Both the position numbers and the translations under genes were made by a program. A stretch of 42,750 bases of DNA from an uncultured Lachnospiraceae bacterium. Lineage in GTDB: Bacteria > Bacillota > Clostridia > Lachnospirales > Lachnospiraceae. Positions 34,075 through 42,316 of this stretch are shown one piece after another; within the stretch, counting starts at the first letter, position 1; each line of letters begins with the position of its first letter. The DNA lies in assembly GCA_946491665.1 (NCBI GenBank), contig CAMLYL010000015.1, positions 1 through 42,750 on the forward strand. Direction: 5' to 3'. Under the pieces are notes generated by a model. That model was given only the letters and a program-made list of their open reading frames with translations. It was not told the origin of the DNA and made no database searches.

Positions 34075-34087
34075 AAGGTACAGAAAT

Positions 34088-35083
34088 ATGAAAATGGAAT
34101 TATGGTATGATCCGGTGAATCCGGAGACAATGCTGAAGGTGGAGGAGAGATGGCTGGAAAGAGATGATATCTACGGCTTTCTTTATCCGGTGCAGTATCT
34201 TCCCCTTCAGAACTGGCTCTATCCCTCGGGATCCTGGCCGGGTCTGGCAGCTCATCTGGGAGATCTGACAAGAGGGGAAGAAATCTCGCTTATTTTTTTT
34301 GGCAGGCATGTGGATTATGAGGATCTGGCGGAGTGCCTGTCGGGCATGCCGGAGCTGAGTCTCTATTATGAGTCATGGGACGCCTTTCAGAAATGTACGG
34401 CGCGTCTTTGCGAAATCCCGGAGGTAATGAAAAAAATAGAGCTGGAAAAGTCGCCTTTCGGTCAGCCAGTGACCGGAAGGCCCGGGGAAAAACAGAGTAC
34501 AGAAGAGAACTGGTTCCAGGTCATAGAGGATGAGCGCACGTTCCGGACGGCCTGCAGAAGCGGCGGGACCTGCTGTGTAGTCGGGGAAGAGTATCTTTCT
34601 TCTTTTGAAAAACTGGATACGCTGAAACAACTGACTACTTCACTGAAACGCCCGGCGGACAGTATTGTCTGTAGGTTTTCTGATCAGGAAAACCGGAAGC
34701 GTTATGAGGATTATGCGGGAATGTTTCCGGACTATAAATATACCTTCCTTCTGGAAGGAGAAGATAAATTCATGGAAGTTCTGAAAGAGAAATACGGGAA
34801 TGCATTTCTTCTGCGGAACCGGCTGCGGTATTACCGTCGGCTTTATGAACAGATAAAAAGTTATTTTGATCAGAAAACGGATCTGGAAAGGCAGATGAAA
34901 GAGATTGAAGTTTTTCACGGAAAGGATCCGGACCGGTATATCGGGGATGAACAGTGGGAGGACTGCCGCGGAAAGCTGGAATGGATAGAGCGGAAACGCA
35001 TGTATATGGACGATTTCCACCGCCTTGTTTTTAACCGGATGACGGAAGATGTAGAACTGAAGTATAAGGAGATGGGATTATGA
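34088..35083 (+). CDS. Hypothetical protein between the Hsp70-like and HerA-like genes
   Basis: This 331-residue protein is unrecognised and has no membrane segment. The first ~115 residues (MELWYDPVNPETMLKVEERW, then NWLYPSGSWPGL) are rich in Trp, Tyr and Leu. A middle beta-type part (TCCVVGEEYLSSFEKLDTLKQ, SIVCRFSD, YKYTFLLEG) looks like a receptor-like or ligand-binding fold. The C-terminal ~100 residues are a basic/acidic coiled coil (RNRLRYYRRLYEQIKSYFDQK, then EWIERKRMYMDDFHRL). Its stop overlaps the HerA gene start (ATGA at 35080-35083), so their products are probably made in fixed ratio and may bind each other. Confidence 0.75.
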   Translation: MKMELWYDPVNPETMLKVEERWLERDDIYGFLYPVQYLPLQNWLYPSGSWPGLAAHLGDLTRGEEISLIFFGRHVDYEDLAECLSGMPELSLYYESWDAFQKCTARLCEIPEVMKKIELEKSPFGQPVTGRPGEKQSTEENWFQVIEDERTFRTACRSGGTCCVVGEEYLSSFEKLDTLKQLTTSLKRPADSIVCRFSDQENRKRYEDYAGMFPDYKYTFLLEGEDKFMEVLKEKYGNAFLLRNRLRYYRRLYEQIKSYFDQKTDLERQMKEIEVFHGKDPDRYIGDEQWEDCRGKLEWIERKRMYMDDFHRLVFNRMTEDVELKYKEMGL

Positions 35084-38000
35084 ATAATGGGAAGACAGAG
35101 CTGAAGCTGCGGGATCAGGATCTGCTGGTTCTGGCGGAGCAGGTGATTTCACAGTCTCATTACGAAATGATTGAGAATATGGATCTGAAGCCGCTGAATG
35201 GAGAAGCCGCCTGCATTGATCCGGGCAGCGTAGCCTGTCTGTTCCGGATTCCGGAGCTGGTGTACAGTAAGGAGGACGATCTGTTTCAGCGGCTGACCAC
35301 CATTCTGAATGCCCTGCATACATGCGGAGCCTCCTGTCTGATGTTTCTGGAGTGCCGGCAGGGAAAGTCGGAATTATATCTGGGTGCCGTCAATAAGCAG
35401 AAGTATGAAAATATTTATTACCGCAATACGATCCGGGATATTCTGCGCACAGGTATGGAAGGAAACCTGCCGGGAACAGAACTGGTGGAACTGGTAAAAA
35501 AATCAGATATTGATGAGAAGATCCGGGACTGTCTGGATAACGGCTATGACAGTCAGTGTATTACGTCCATATCCTGCATGGGAAGCGAACGGAAAAACAC
35601 CCGCAGCGGTTTTTCCCAGGGGCTGGAAAATCTGCTGGGAGCCGTGGGAAAGAAAAATTTTACCATAATGATACTGGCGGATCCTGTCAGCAGAGAGCAG
35701 GCGGATCAGGTGCGGCTGGGCTATGAACAGCTGGACAGCCAGCTTTCCGTTCTGGAAAACATTACGGTGTCGCAACAGAAAAGCAGCAGCTTTTCTGAGT
35801 CTGAGAATACATCGGCAAGCATTGGGGAAAGTATCGGACACAGCATCAGTCTGACCCAGAGCCATGCGGAGTCTACCGGATGGAGCAGGGGCGGGAGCCG
35901 GACCAGTCCGGGAGCGGGAAATAAGGCGGGTACAGGAGTGGCGGTTGCCGCAGGAGTGGCAGCGATTGCTTCAGGCGCCGGAACGGCAGCATATTTTGCC
36001 ATGAATGCGGTGAGCTCCCTGACGCAGATGGTTTTTCCCCAGCAGAATTCCAATGAGGGGGAAACCGGAGGAATCCAGGATACGGAATCCCGCGGAACGC
36101 AGGATTCAGAAACCGCCAGCATGACCTGGCAGCGGGGAAGCGGTACCACCCGGTCCGCGTCGGAGGGGACGTCTCTGCAGTACACGGGCAGAAACCGTCA
36201 TGTGCGGGAACTGTGTACAAAACTGGACTGGTATCTGAAATGGCTGAATCAGTGTGAAAACCAGGGGATTTTCAACTGTTCCGCCTATGTGATTTCCGCC
36301 AGCGCCAGCATCAATATGCTGGTGGCCAGCCAGTATCAGGCCATGATCCAGGGCGACGGCGGCGTGGGACTGCCTGTTTCGATGAATACCTGGACACGTC
36401 AGAATGGTGTGGAGCATGTGCGGGAGTATCTGATGCATCTGATGCACCCCATATTCGGAGAGCGGAATGTGGAGGGCAGCTTTTCTCCGGCCATACTGGT
36501 CAGCTCCGGTGAACTGTCCTGTCAGATGGCCCTGCCGCGGAAGCCGGTGGTGGGCATCAGTGTGATGGAGTACGCCTCCTTTGGCCAGGAGGTGGTGCGA
36601 AAATCCCGTATGAATCCCGGAACTGTGGCGCAGATCGGCGTGGTTTCCCATATGGGGAAAACCAATCCGAACCAGCCGGTATATCTGGATATCCAGAGTC
36701 TGGCAGCCCATACCTTTGTGGCGGGAACCAACGGTTCCGGGAAATCCAATACAATTTTCCGCCTTCTGGAGGAACTGATGCGGAATGGAATTCCGTTTCT
36801 TGTGATAGAGCCTGCAAAGGGAGAATATAAAAATGTATTCGGATCTGACAAATCCGCCCGGGTAAAAGTATATGGAACGAACCGGAGGAAAACCGCGCTG
36901 CTGCGAATAAATCCTTTCTGGTTTAATGAGGATGTGGATGTCAGGGAACATATTGACAAACTGATTGAAGTATTTAATGCCAGCTGGCCCATGTATGCAG
37001 CCATGCCGGCGGTGCTGAAAGCCGCCATTGAAAATGCTTACCGGGAATGCGGCTGGGATCTGGGAAGATCCGTCTGCAGGGGAGGATACCGGATTTTTCC
37101 CACCGTCCGGGATGTGCTGGGAGAGTTTGGAAAGAAGATGGACAGCACGGCTTTTTCCCAGGAAGTGAAGGGAAATTATGAAGGCGCCCTTTCTACCCGT
37201 CTGGAGTCTCTCTGCAACGGGATCTACCGGGATATCTTTTCGGGAGCAAATATTCCGGATGAGGAATTGTTCGGGAACAATATTATTGTGGACCTGAGCA
37301 GGGTGGGATCTTCGGAGACAAAAGCCATGATAATGGGAATGCTGATTATCCGTCTGCAGGAATATCGTATGAAGACGGAGGCGATGAATCTGCCTCTGCA
37401 GCATGTCACTGTGCTTGAGGAGGCGCATCATCTGCTGCGGCGCACTTCGTCGGTCCAGTCGGCAGACAGCGCGAATCTGCTGGGAAAGTCGGTGGAGATG
37501 ATTGCAGGTTCCATTGCGGAGATGCGATCCTACGGAGAGGGATTTATCATTGCGGATCAGTCGCCGGGGCTTCTGGATATTTCTGTGATCCGCAATACAA
37601 ATACAAAGATCATTCTCCGGCTTCCGGAGGCGGGAGACCGGGAACTGGTGGGGACAGCCATGGGACTGACGGCAAAACAGATATATGAGATTTCCAGATT
37701 AAAGACGGGCGTATGCGCCATTTACCAGAAAGACTGGCTGGAAACGGTGCTCTGCCAGGTAGACCGGGCGGCTCATGCGGAACAGGTCTATCATTATGTA
37801 CCGTCAGAGGATCCGGAACAGAAGCGGAGCAGAGAACTGGCCTGCGGCCTGCTGGAGACTCTGGGGGAAAAGGACGGCGGAGACATGCAGGAGGAACAGA
37901 AGAAGCAGATGATGGAACAGATCCTTCTGTGCGGGATGGATGGCGGTCAGAAGAAATCGCTGATCCAGGCGGTAAAAGCCGGAAAGCCCGGCTGGCCCCT

Positions 38001-38697
38001 GTGTGCAGAAGCTGTGATCCGGCTGCTGCCGGCTGATCTGGAATATCCGTCTTCTGACAGTATATCTGATCTGCAGGTATGGAGAGAAGAAATGCTTGCC
38101 TGTATCCGGGAAATGTACGGACTGGAGGAACCTTACGCCGGACTCTGGCTGCAGGCTGCAGTGTATGTGAAAGCGTCAGAAAATCCTGCCTGGGAGAAGC
38201 TGTATGAACGGATCCGGAAGGGAACGGAGACTGATGATTCGCTGAAAAACGCCCGGGGACATGCTTTTGAAGTCCTTTGTCCGCTCAGAAAAGGAAGAGA
38301 GACAAAGAATCACAATTCCGGGATGTTAGAAAGGGATCTTGACATACTGATGCAGTCCGGCTGCAGTGACCGCACCCTTGCGGAGCAGCTTCGGAAATAT
38401 CTGTCAGAGGGCACAGTACGGGAAAACCGGGGATCTCTGATCCCTTATTCGGATGTGGTATGGAATCTTCTGGGCGGTCAGGATTTATGGAAACAGACCT
38501 GTACCTGGGTGGAAGAAAAAAATTATGAGGCGTGGGACAGCGCCGTCCGCCGCCGGGTCGCGGAGATCATGAACTGCAGCGCAGAGACGCAGACCTCAGT
38601 GATGAGTCTGTTTCTGCAGCATATGGGAAAGCAGCCTGCTGTCCGCCGGTTTTATACTCCCTGGTATCAGTTCGGCCGGTTTGCACATTATATCTGA
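35080..38697 (+). CDS. Large HerA/FtsK-type ATPase with Ser-rich and hydrophobic segments
   Basis: This 1205-residue protein carries a HerA-like P-loop ATPase (~535-885): Walker A GTNGSGKS (549-556), Walker B VTVLEEAHH (776-784), ADQSPG (825-830) and an arginine-finger block NTKIILRLPEAGDRE (841-855). HerA/FtsK-type ATPases are hexameric pumps for DNA or protein. The N-terminal ~230 residues form an unrecognised domain. A Ser-rich stretch (~231-275) follows, then a Gly/Ala-rich hydrophobic segment (~286-314) that could lie in a membrane, then another Ser/Thr/Gly-rich stretch (~322-368). The last ~320 residues, after the ATPase, are helical and acidic with no recognised fold. It is 1205 residues against ~500 for ordinary HerA. 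Confidence 0.9.
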   Translation: MNNGKTELKLRDQDLLVLAEQVISQSHYEMIENMDLKPLNGEAACIDPGSVACLFRIPELVYSKEDDLFQRLTTILNALHTCGASCLMFLECRQGKSELYLGAVNKQKYENIYYRNTIRDILRTGMEGNLPGTELVELVKKSDIDEKIRDCLDNGYDSQCITSISCMGSERKNTRSGFSQGLENLLGAVGKKNFTIMILADPVSREQADQVRLGYEQLDSQLSVLENITVSQQKSSSFSESENTSASIGESIGHSISLTQSHAESTGWSRGGSRTSPGAGNKAGTGVAVAAGVAAIASGAGTAAYFAMNAVSSLTQMVFPQQNSNEGETGGIQDTESRGTQDSETASMTWQRGSGTTRSASEGTSLQYTGRNRHVRELCTKLDWYLKWLNQCENQGIFNCSAYVISASASINMLVASQYQAMIQGDGGVGLPVSMNTWTRQNGVEHVREYLMHLMHPIFGERNVEGSFSPAILVSSGELSCQMALPRKPVVGISVMEYASFGQEVVRKSRMNPGTVAQIGVVSHMGKTNPNQPVYLDIQSLAAHTFVAGTNGSGKSNTIFRLLEELMRNGIPFLVIEPAKGEYKNVFGSDKSARVKVYGTNRRKTALLRINPFWFNEDVDVREHIDKLIEVFNASWPMYAAMPAVLKAAIENAYRECGWDLGRSVCRGGYRIFPTVRDVLGEFGKKMDSTAFSQEVKGNYEGALSTRLESLCNGIYRDIFSGANIPDEELFGNNIIVDLSRVGSSETKAMIMGMLIIRLQEYRMKTEAMNLPLQHVTVLEEAHHLLRRTSSVQSADSANLLGKSVEMIAGSIAEMRSYGEGFIIADQSPGLLDISVIRNTNTKIILRLPEAGDRELVGTAMGLTAKQIYEISRLKTGVCAIYQKDWLETVLCQVDRAAHAEQVYHYVPSEDPEQKRSRELACGLLETLGEKDGGDMQEEQKKQMMEQILLCGMDGGQKKSLIQAVKAGKPGWPLCAEAVIRLLPADLEYPSSDSISDLQVWREEMLACIREMYGLEEPYAGLWLQAAVYVKASENPAWEKLYERIRKGTETDDSLKNARGHAFEVLCPLRKGRETKNHNSGMLERDLDILMQSGCSDRTLAEQLRKYLSEGTVRENRGSLIPYSDVVWNLLGGQDLWKQTCTWVEEKNYEAWDSAVRRRVAEIMNCSAETQTSVMSLFLQHMGKQPAVRRFYTPWYQFGRFAHYI

Positions 38698-38847
38698 ACA
38701 GCTGACAGTAAAATATGGAAGCTGAAGGGTTAAAAATGGAATTTCCTGTTATGGGAGGAAAAACAGATTAAGATCAGATTATAAACAGAACGCGGTACAA
38801 AACGAAAGAAGATGATGGAAGGACTGACAGGAAGGAGAACGTATGAT

Positions 38848-39558
38848 ATGATGAATTTCGGAGGAGATTTTGACGGAATGTTTCCCGGTATGAATGAACT
38901 GGGAAATCCACAGCAGGAAGTTCTGGAGCCGGAGATCATGGAGGTAAACGGACAGACCATAGAGATATGGGGCGATCCTTTTGCCATGGGAGAGTCACTG
39001 GATGATTTTCAGGGAGACAACGAATTTAATTTTCAGGGAAACTGCGGACTGGTGACAATCGCCAATATGCTGACCATGGCCGGGATTGAGTGTGATGAGA
39101 ATACGATCACGGAAATTGCCATTAATAACGGACTGTGCGAGTATAATATGTTCGGACCGCCGGAAGAAAACGGAGGGACTTATACGGAACAGCGCAGTGA
39201 ACTGCTTGCCATGTTCGGGCTGGAAAATGAAATTATGGAAGCCGGAAGTGAGGCAGGCAGCCTGGAAGCGATCGCCTCCTATGTGGAGGAGGGAAGACTG
39301 GTAAATCTCAGTGTAAATGCGGGGTATCTCTGGGGGGACGCCAATTATATTGATCAGGGGCAGACAAACCACAGTGTTGCAGTGACGGGAACGGCCAGAG
39401 ATCCCCAGACCGGGGAACTGCTGGGGCTGTACATCTGTGACAGCGGTCAGGGCGGCGGTACTGATGCACTGTTTGTGTCTGTGGATACTCTCCAGGATGC
39501 TTATGTGAATGCCGCGGGAGCGCAGATTATTGTGACGAATGATTCGGTACATATATAA
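38848..39558 (+). CDS. Papain-like (C39-type) cysteine peptidase
   Basis: This 236-residue protein shows the triad of papain-fold peptidases: Gln63-x-x-Cys66 (FQGNCGLVTIAN), His175 (QTNHSVAVTG) and Asp198 (YICDSG). The N-terminal ~55 residues are Gly/Met/Glu-rich and uncharged or acidic, like a pro-peptide or recognition region. Low basic content and no signal peptide suggest a cytoplasmic enzyme or a substrate of the neighbouring machinery. I chose ATG 38848 with AGGAG 10 nt upstream; ATG 38812 would add 12 residues. It lies 150 nt after the HerA-like gene in the same direction. Substrate and role are unknown. Confidence 0.8.
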   Translation: MMNFGGDFDGMFPGMNELGNPQQEVLEPEIMEVNGQTIEIWGDPFAMGESLDDFQGDNEFNFQGNCGLVTIANMLTMAGIECDENTITEIAINNGLCEYNMFGPPEENGGTYTEQRSELLAMFGLENEIMEAGSEAGSLEAIASYVEEGRLVNLSVNAGYLWGDANYIDQGQTNHSVAVTGTARDPQTGELLGLYICDSGQGGGTDALFVSVDTLQDAYVNAAGAQIIVTNDSVHI

Positions 39559-39586
39559 ACCGGGAATTCGGGCAGGAGGAATGACT

Positions 39587-40105
39587 ATGAAAGCATATAC
39601 AGAATTATATGAGAATATCAGAAAAACAGCGGCGGCTATCTGCGGAGACGGCGCGGCCATGTCTTATCCCGTTCCGGTATCTGGAGGGGAAAGGGGAAAG
39701 GAAATTGTTTTTATTTATCCCACAGCTACCTTTCTTGAGAGGACCCGGCCCTACGCAGTGCTGATGACGGCGATGGACGGCGGTGCAGTGCTGCTGTATC
39801 AGAATTGCTATGACAGAGACTGGTTTGCGGCGCTGAACCATCCTTTCGGGAAAAAGATCAGTTATGCATTGCCGGAATACATAGGCGGAGATGTAAAGGT
39901 TTTTAAAGAGATGCAGGCGAGACTGAGGAGTCTGTATGATCAGGTGAGAGAATTTGCTTTTGCCGCAGAACTGACGGCGGAGCAGGAGATGATACTGAGA
40001 GAGTATCTGGAAACGCTAAGAAATATTACTCCGGAGGATCTGATTCCTTTTTACCGGGAGATGGGAAAGGAATTTTCTGACTGGACAGAGGAAATGCTGA
40101 AATAA
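39587..40105 (+). CDS. Hypothetical protein (172 aa) after the peptidase
   Basis: This 172-residue soluble protein is not recognised. The first half is alpha/beta (IVFIYPTATFLERTRPYAVLM, GGAVLLYQNCYDRDW), and the second half is helical and acidic, ending in EFSDWTEEMLK. AGGAGG (39574-39579) lies 7 nt before ATG 39587; ATG 39581 would leave only one base. It follows the peptidase stop by 28 nt, so it is probably cotranscribed and could be an immunity or inhibitor protein for the peptidase, though nothing in the sequence shows that. Confidence 0.65.
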   Translation: MKAYTELYENIRKTAAAICGDGAAMSYPVPVSGGERGKEIVFIYPTATFLERTRPYAVLMTAMDGGAVLLYQNCYDRDWFAALNHPFGKKISYALPEYIGGDVKVFKEMQARLRSLYDQVREFAFAAELTAEQEMILREYLETLRNITPEDLIPFYREMGKEFSDWTEEMLK

Positions 40106-40132
40106 TTATATTCATGACAGGAGGTACAGTTT

Positions 40133-40330
40133 ATGGTATTAGTGGGCGCTTTAATTATGGGAATCATCGTAGGTTTAATCCCGTTTTTTCTGGGAAAAAA
40201 GAAAAACAATGAGGGAATCGGGACAGCAGGACTGATTGCGTGTGTTGTATGCAACATTGCGCTGGGGCTTTTATTGTCTATCCCCTGCTGTATTATATTC
40301 GTAATTATCATACTTGTAAAAAGCAAATAG
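40133..40330 (+). CDS. Small two-helix membrane protein (65 aa)
   Basis: This 65-residue protein consists of two hydrophobic helices (LVGALIMGIIVGLIPFFLG and the segment from TAGLIACVVCN to IIILVKS) joined by a basic, Asn-rich loop (KKKNNEG). Both ends are probably on the same side of the membrane. AGGAGG precedes the ATG. It resembles the small membrane proteins that accompany toxins or secretion systems, but no function is proven. It is the last gene before a strong terminator, so it probably ends the accessory operon. Confidence 0.7.
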   Translation: MVLVGALIMGIIVGLIPFFLGKKKNNEGIGTAGLIACVVCNIALGLLLSIPCCIIFVIIILVKSK

Positions 40331-40359
40331 CAGATACAGGACACCAGGTATATATTGTA

Positions 40360-40406
40360 CGCCGCACAGCCGGAAAATTTCCGGCTGTGCGGCGTTTCTG
40401 CTTTTT
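40360..40406 (+). terminator. Perfect hairpin terminator ending the accessory operon
   Basis: Bases 40360-40376 are the exact reverse complement of 40378-40394 (17-nt arms), followed by TTTCTGCTTTTT. It separates the accessory region from the conserved tepA-uppP-ftsK block. Confidence 0.92.
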
Positions 40407-40550
40407 ACAGGAAAGCATTCTTATGTGTACTGCTTAATTAAAATTTTATTTCCGGGAAAACAGACGCAGGGCATAGAAACACAGATTATGTAAATACTAC
40501 AGAAAAGTATGGAATCTGCCTGGAGCAGGAGTCAAAGGAGGTTATGTAAA

Positions 40551-41237
40551 TTGCAGAATGAAACTGAGAACAGCCAGAAGGAAGCCATGGAGGAAATCCA
40601 GGACTTCGGACAGTTGGAAATGGATCATAATAAACAGAAGCACAATATATATCTTCTATCCATTATCGGCGAGGTAGAAGGACATGAATGTCTGTCCTCC
40701 AATGCGAAAACGACCAAGTATGAGCATGTTCTGCCGAAGCTGGCGGAAGTGGAGGATAACGCTTCTGTAGATGGCGTGCTGGTGCTTTTAAATACCGTAG
40801 GCGGGGATGTGGAATCCGGACTGGCGATTGCGGAAATGATAGCCTCATTGAGCAAGCCTACAGTTTCCCTGGTACTGGGAGGAAGTCATTCCATCGGAGT
40901 TCCCCTGGCGGTTTCGACCGACTATTCTTATATTGTGCCGACAGGGACCATGGTGATTCATCCGGTAAGACTTTCCGGCGTGGTGATCGGAGCCCAGCAG
41001 ACCTATGATTATTTTAAGCAGATGCAGGAGCGGATTTCAGGCTTTATTGAATCCCATTGCATGATTAAAGCAGAGCGGATTGAGGAGATGATGATGAACA
41101 CCAGCATGCTGACGAAGGATCTCGGAACCATCCTGGTGGGGCATGAGGCTGTGGCGGAAGGCATAATTAATGAGGTGGGAGGAATATCTGACGCCATTGC
41201 GCGGCTGCATTTTATGATTAACGATGAGAAGTCATAG
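40551..41237 (+). CDS. tepA: ClpP-family protease TepA (translocation-enhancing protein)
   Basis: This 228-residue protein has a ClpP/crotonase-like serine protease fold: LNTVGGDVESGLAIAEMI, catalytic Ser in GGSHSIGVPL, and His in MVIHPVRLSG. An acidic ~35-residue N-terminal extension is characteristic of the TepA branch, which degrades signal peptides in B. subtilis. I place the start at TTG 40551 after AAAGGAGG; an in-frame ATG at 40509 has no ribosome binding site. In Bacillus and Clostridia tepA lies beside ftsK/spoIIIE, and here ftsK follows after uppP. Confidence 0.9.
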   Translation: MQNETENSQKEAMEEIQDFGQLEMDHNKQKHNIYLLSIIGEVEGHECLSSNAKTTKYEHVLPKLAEVEDNASVDGVLVLLNTVGGDVESGLAIAEMIASLSKPTVSLVLGGSHSIGVPLAVSTDYSYIVPTGTMVIHPVRLSGVVIGAQQTYDYFKQMQERISGFIESHCMIKAERIEEMMMNTSMLTKDLGTILVGHEAVAEGIINEVGGISDAIARLHFMINDEKS

Positions 41238-41272
41238 ATATGGATAAAAATAATCCTTAATAAAATTATTCA

Positions 41273-41301
41273 GTGACATAAATTTCAAAGTGTGGTAAGA
41301 T
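41273..41301 (+). promoter_or_regulatory. Putative sigma-A promoter of uppP
   Basis: GTGACA (41273-41278) and TAAGAT (41296-41301) are 17 nt apart, 87 nt before the uppP ATG. Confidence 0.5.
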
Positions 41302-41388
41302 AATTTCTGGTTCCGGATCTGTGATCCGGGGCCGCACATATTACAGACTAAGGATAATTACTGATATTCAAAGGATGAAGGGGATATT

Positions 41389-42264
41389 ATGTCACTGTTA
41401 CAGTCGATCTTGATGGGTGTGATTCAGGGACTGACAGAGTTTCTGCCGGTCAGCAGTTCGGGGCATCTGGCTATTTTTAAAATATTGTTTCATGTGGATA
41501 CGGACACGGGGCTTCTGTTCGATGTTCTGCTTCATATCGGAACGCTGATCGCGGTCTTCGTGGTTTACTACAGGGATATCATCCGCCTGATCCGGGAACT
41601 GGTCCTTCTTATCACCGACTGTTTCCATAATATTGCAGTCTGGATCGGCAGACACAGAGGGCAGCACGGAAAATACCGCAGAATCATTCACAACAGCTAT
41701 CGAAAGCTTGTGCTGATGATTTTTGTCTCAACGATTCCCACCGGTGTAATCGGATATGTGGGAAGGGATTTTGTGGAAGCGGCGTCGGGAATCCTTCTGA
41801 TTCCGGGGATCTGTCTGATGATTACATCCGGCCTTCTTTTTATCAGTGATTTTGCGCCGGACGGGACAAAAAAGCCCAGACAGGCGACGTTTGCCAACGC
41901 CTTTATTATCGGTATCTGCCAGGGAATTGCTACGCTTCCTGGAATATCCCGTTCCGGAACGACGATTACCGCCTGTGTACTCAGCGGTTTCGAGCGGAAA
42001 TTTGCTGTAAAATATTCCTTTATTCTTTCCATCCCGGCGATCCTGGGCGCTCTGGTGCTGGAGCTGAAGGACGCGGGTTCCATGTCTGTGTCGGCTTCCC
42101 AGGCGGGAATCTATGTGGCGGGCATGATTGTGGCGGCAGTTGTGGGATATGTTTGTATTAAAACCATGCTGGTGATTGTGCGGCGGAAAAAGTTTAAGTT
42201 TTTTGCGATTTACTGCCTGGCTGCAGGTATTATAGCGGTAGCGGGACATTTCTATCTTGCCTGA
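41389..42264 (+). CDS. uppP: Undecaprenyl-diphosphatase
   Basis: This 291-residue polytopic membrane enzyme dephosphorylates undecaprenyl diphosphate, recycling the peptidoglycan lipid carrier; extra copies give bacitracin resistance. The Glu-rich motif QGLTEFLPVSSSGHL and the C-terminal GISRSGTTI block are both present, with about eight hydrophobic segments. A GGGG/GAAGGGG site precedes the ATG. It is placed between tepA and ftsK. Confidence 0.95.
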   Translation: MSLLQSILMGVIQGLTEFLPVSSSGHLAIFKILFHVDTDTGLLFDVLLHIGTLIAVFVVYYRDIIRLIRELVLLITDCFHNIAVWIGRHRGQHGKYRRIIHNSYRKLVLMIFVSTIPTGVIGYVGRDFVEAASGILLIPGICLMITSGLLFISDFAPDGTKKPRQATFANAFIIGICQGIATLPGISRSGTTITACVLSGFERKFAVKYSFILSIPAILGALVLELKDAGSMSVSASQAGIYVAGMIVAAVVGYVCIKTMLVIVRRKKFKFFAIYCLAAGIIAVAGHFYLA

Positions 42265-42316
42265 CGTTTTCCATTCTGCGGAGAGGTGTTCTGCGGTATC
42301 ATTTTGTGAGGTATTT

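Noticed and set aside
36106..37431. 441-codon open frame on the minus strand inside the HerA-like gene
   Set aside because: It lies opposite a clearly coding ATPase, has no ribosome binding site, and its translation has no recognisable domain; it is a reading-frame shadow.
38716..38772. 18-codon frame between the HerA-like and peptidase genes
   Set aside because: No ribosome binding site, too short, and no feature to support translation.
24543..40330. Type VII secretion system
   Set aside because: The HerA-like ATPase and membrane kinase recall EssC and EssB, but there is no WXG100 protein, no FHA domain, no EsaA/EsaB, and the ATPase has one HerA-type motor rather than tandem FtsK domains.
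24624..40330. BREX, DISARM or another named phage-defence island
   Set aside because: There is no methyltransferase, helicase, nuclease, PglX, PglZ or BrxC-like gene; defence remains only a possibility.
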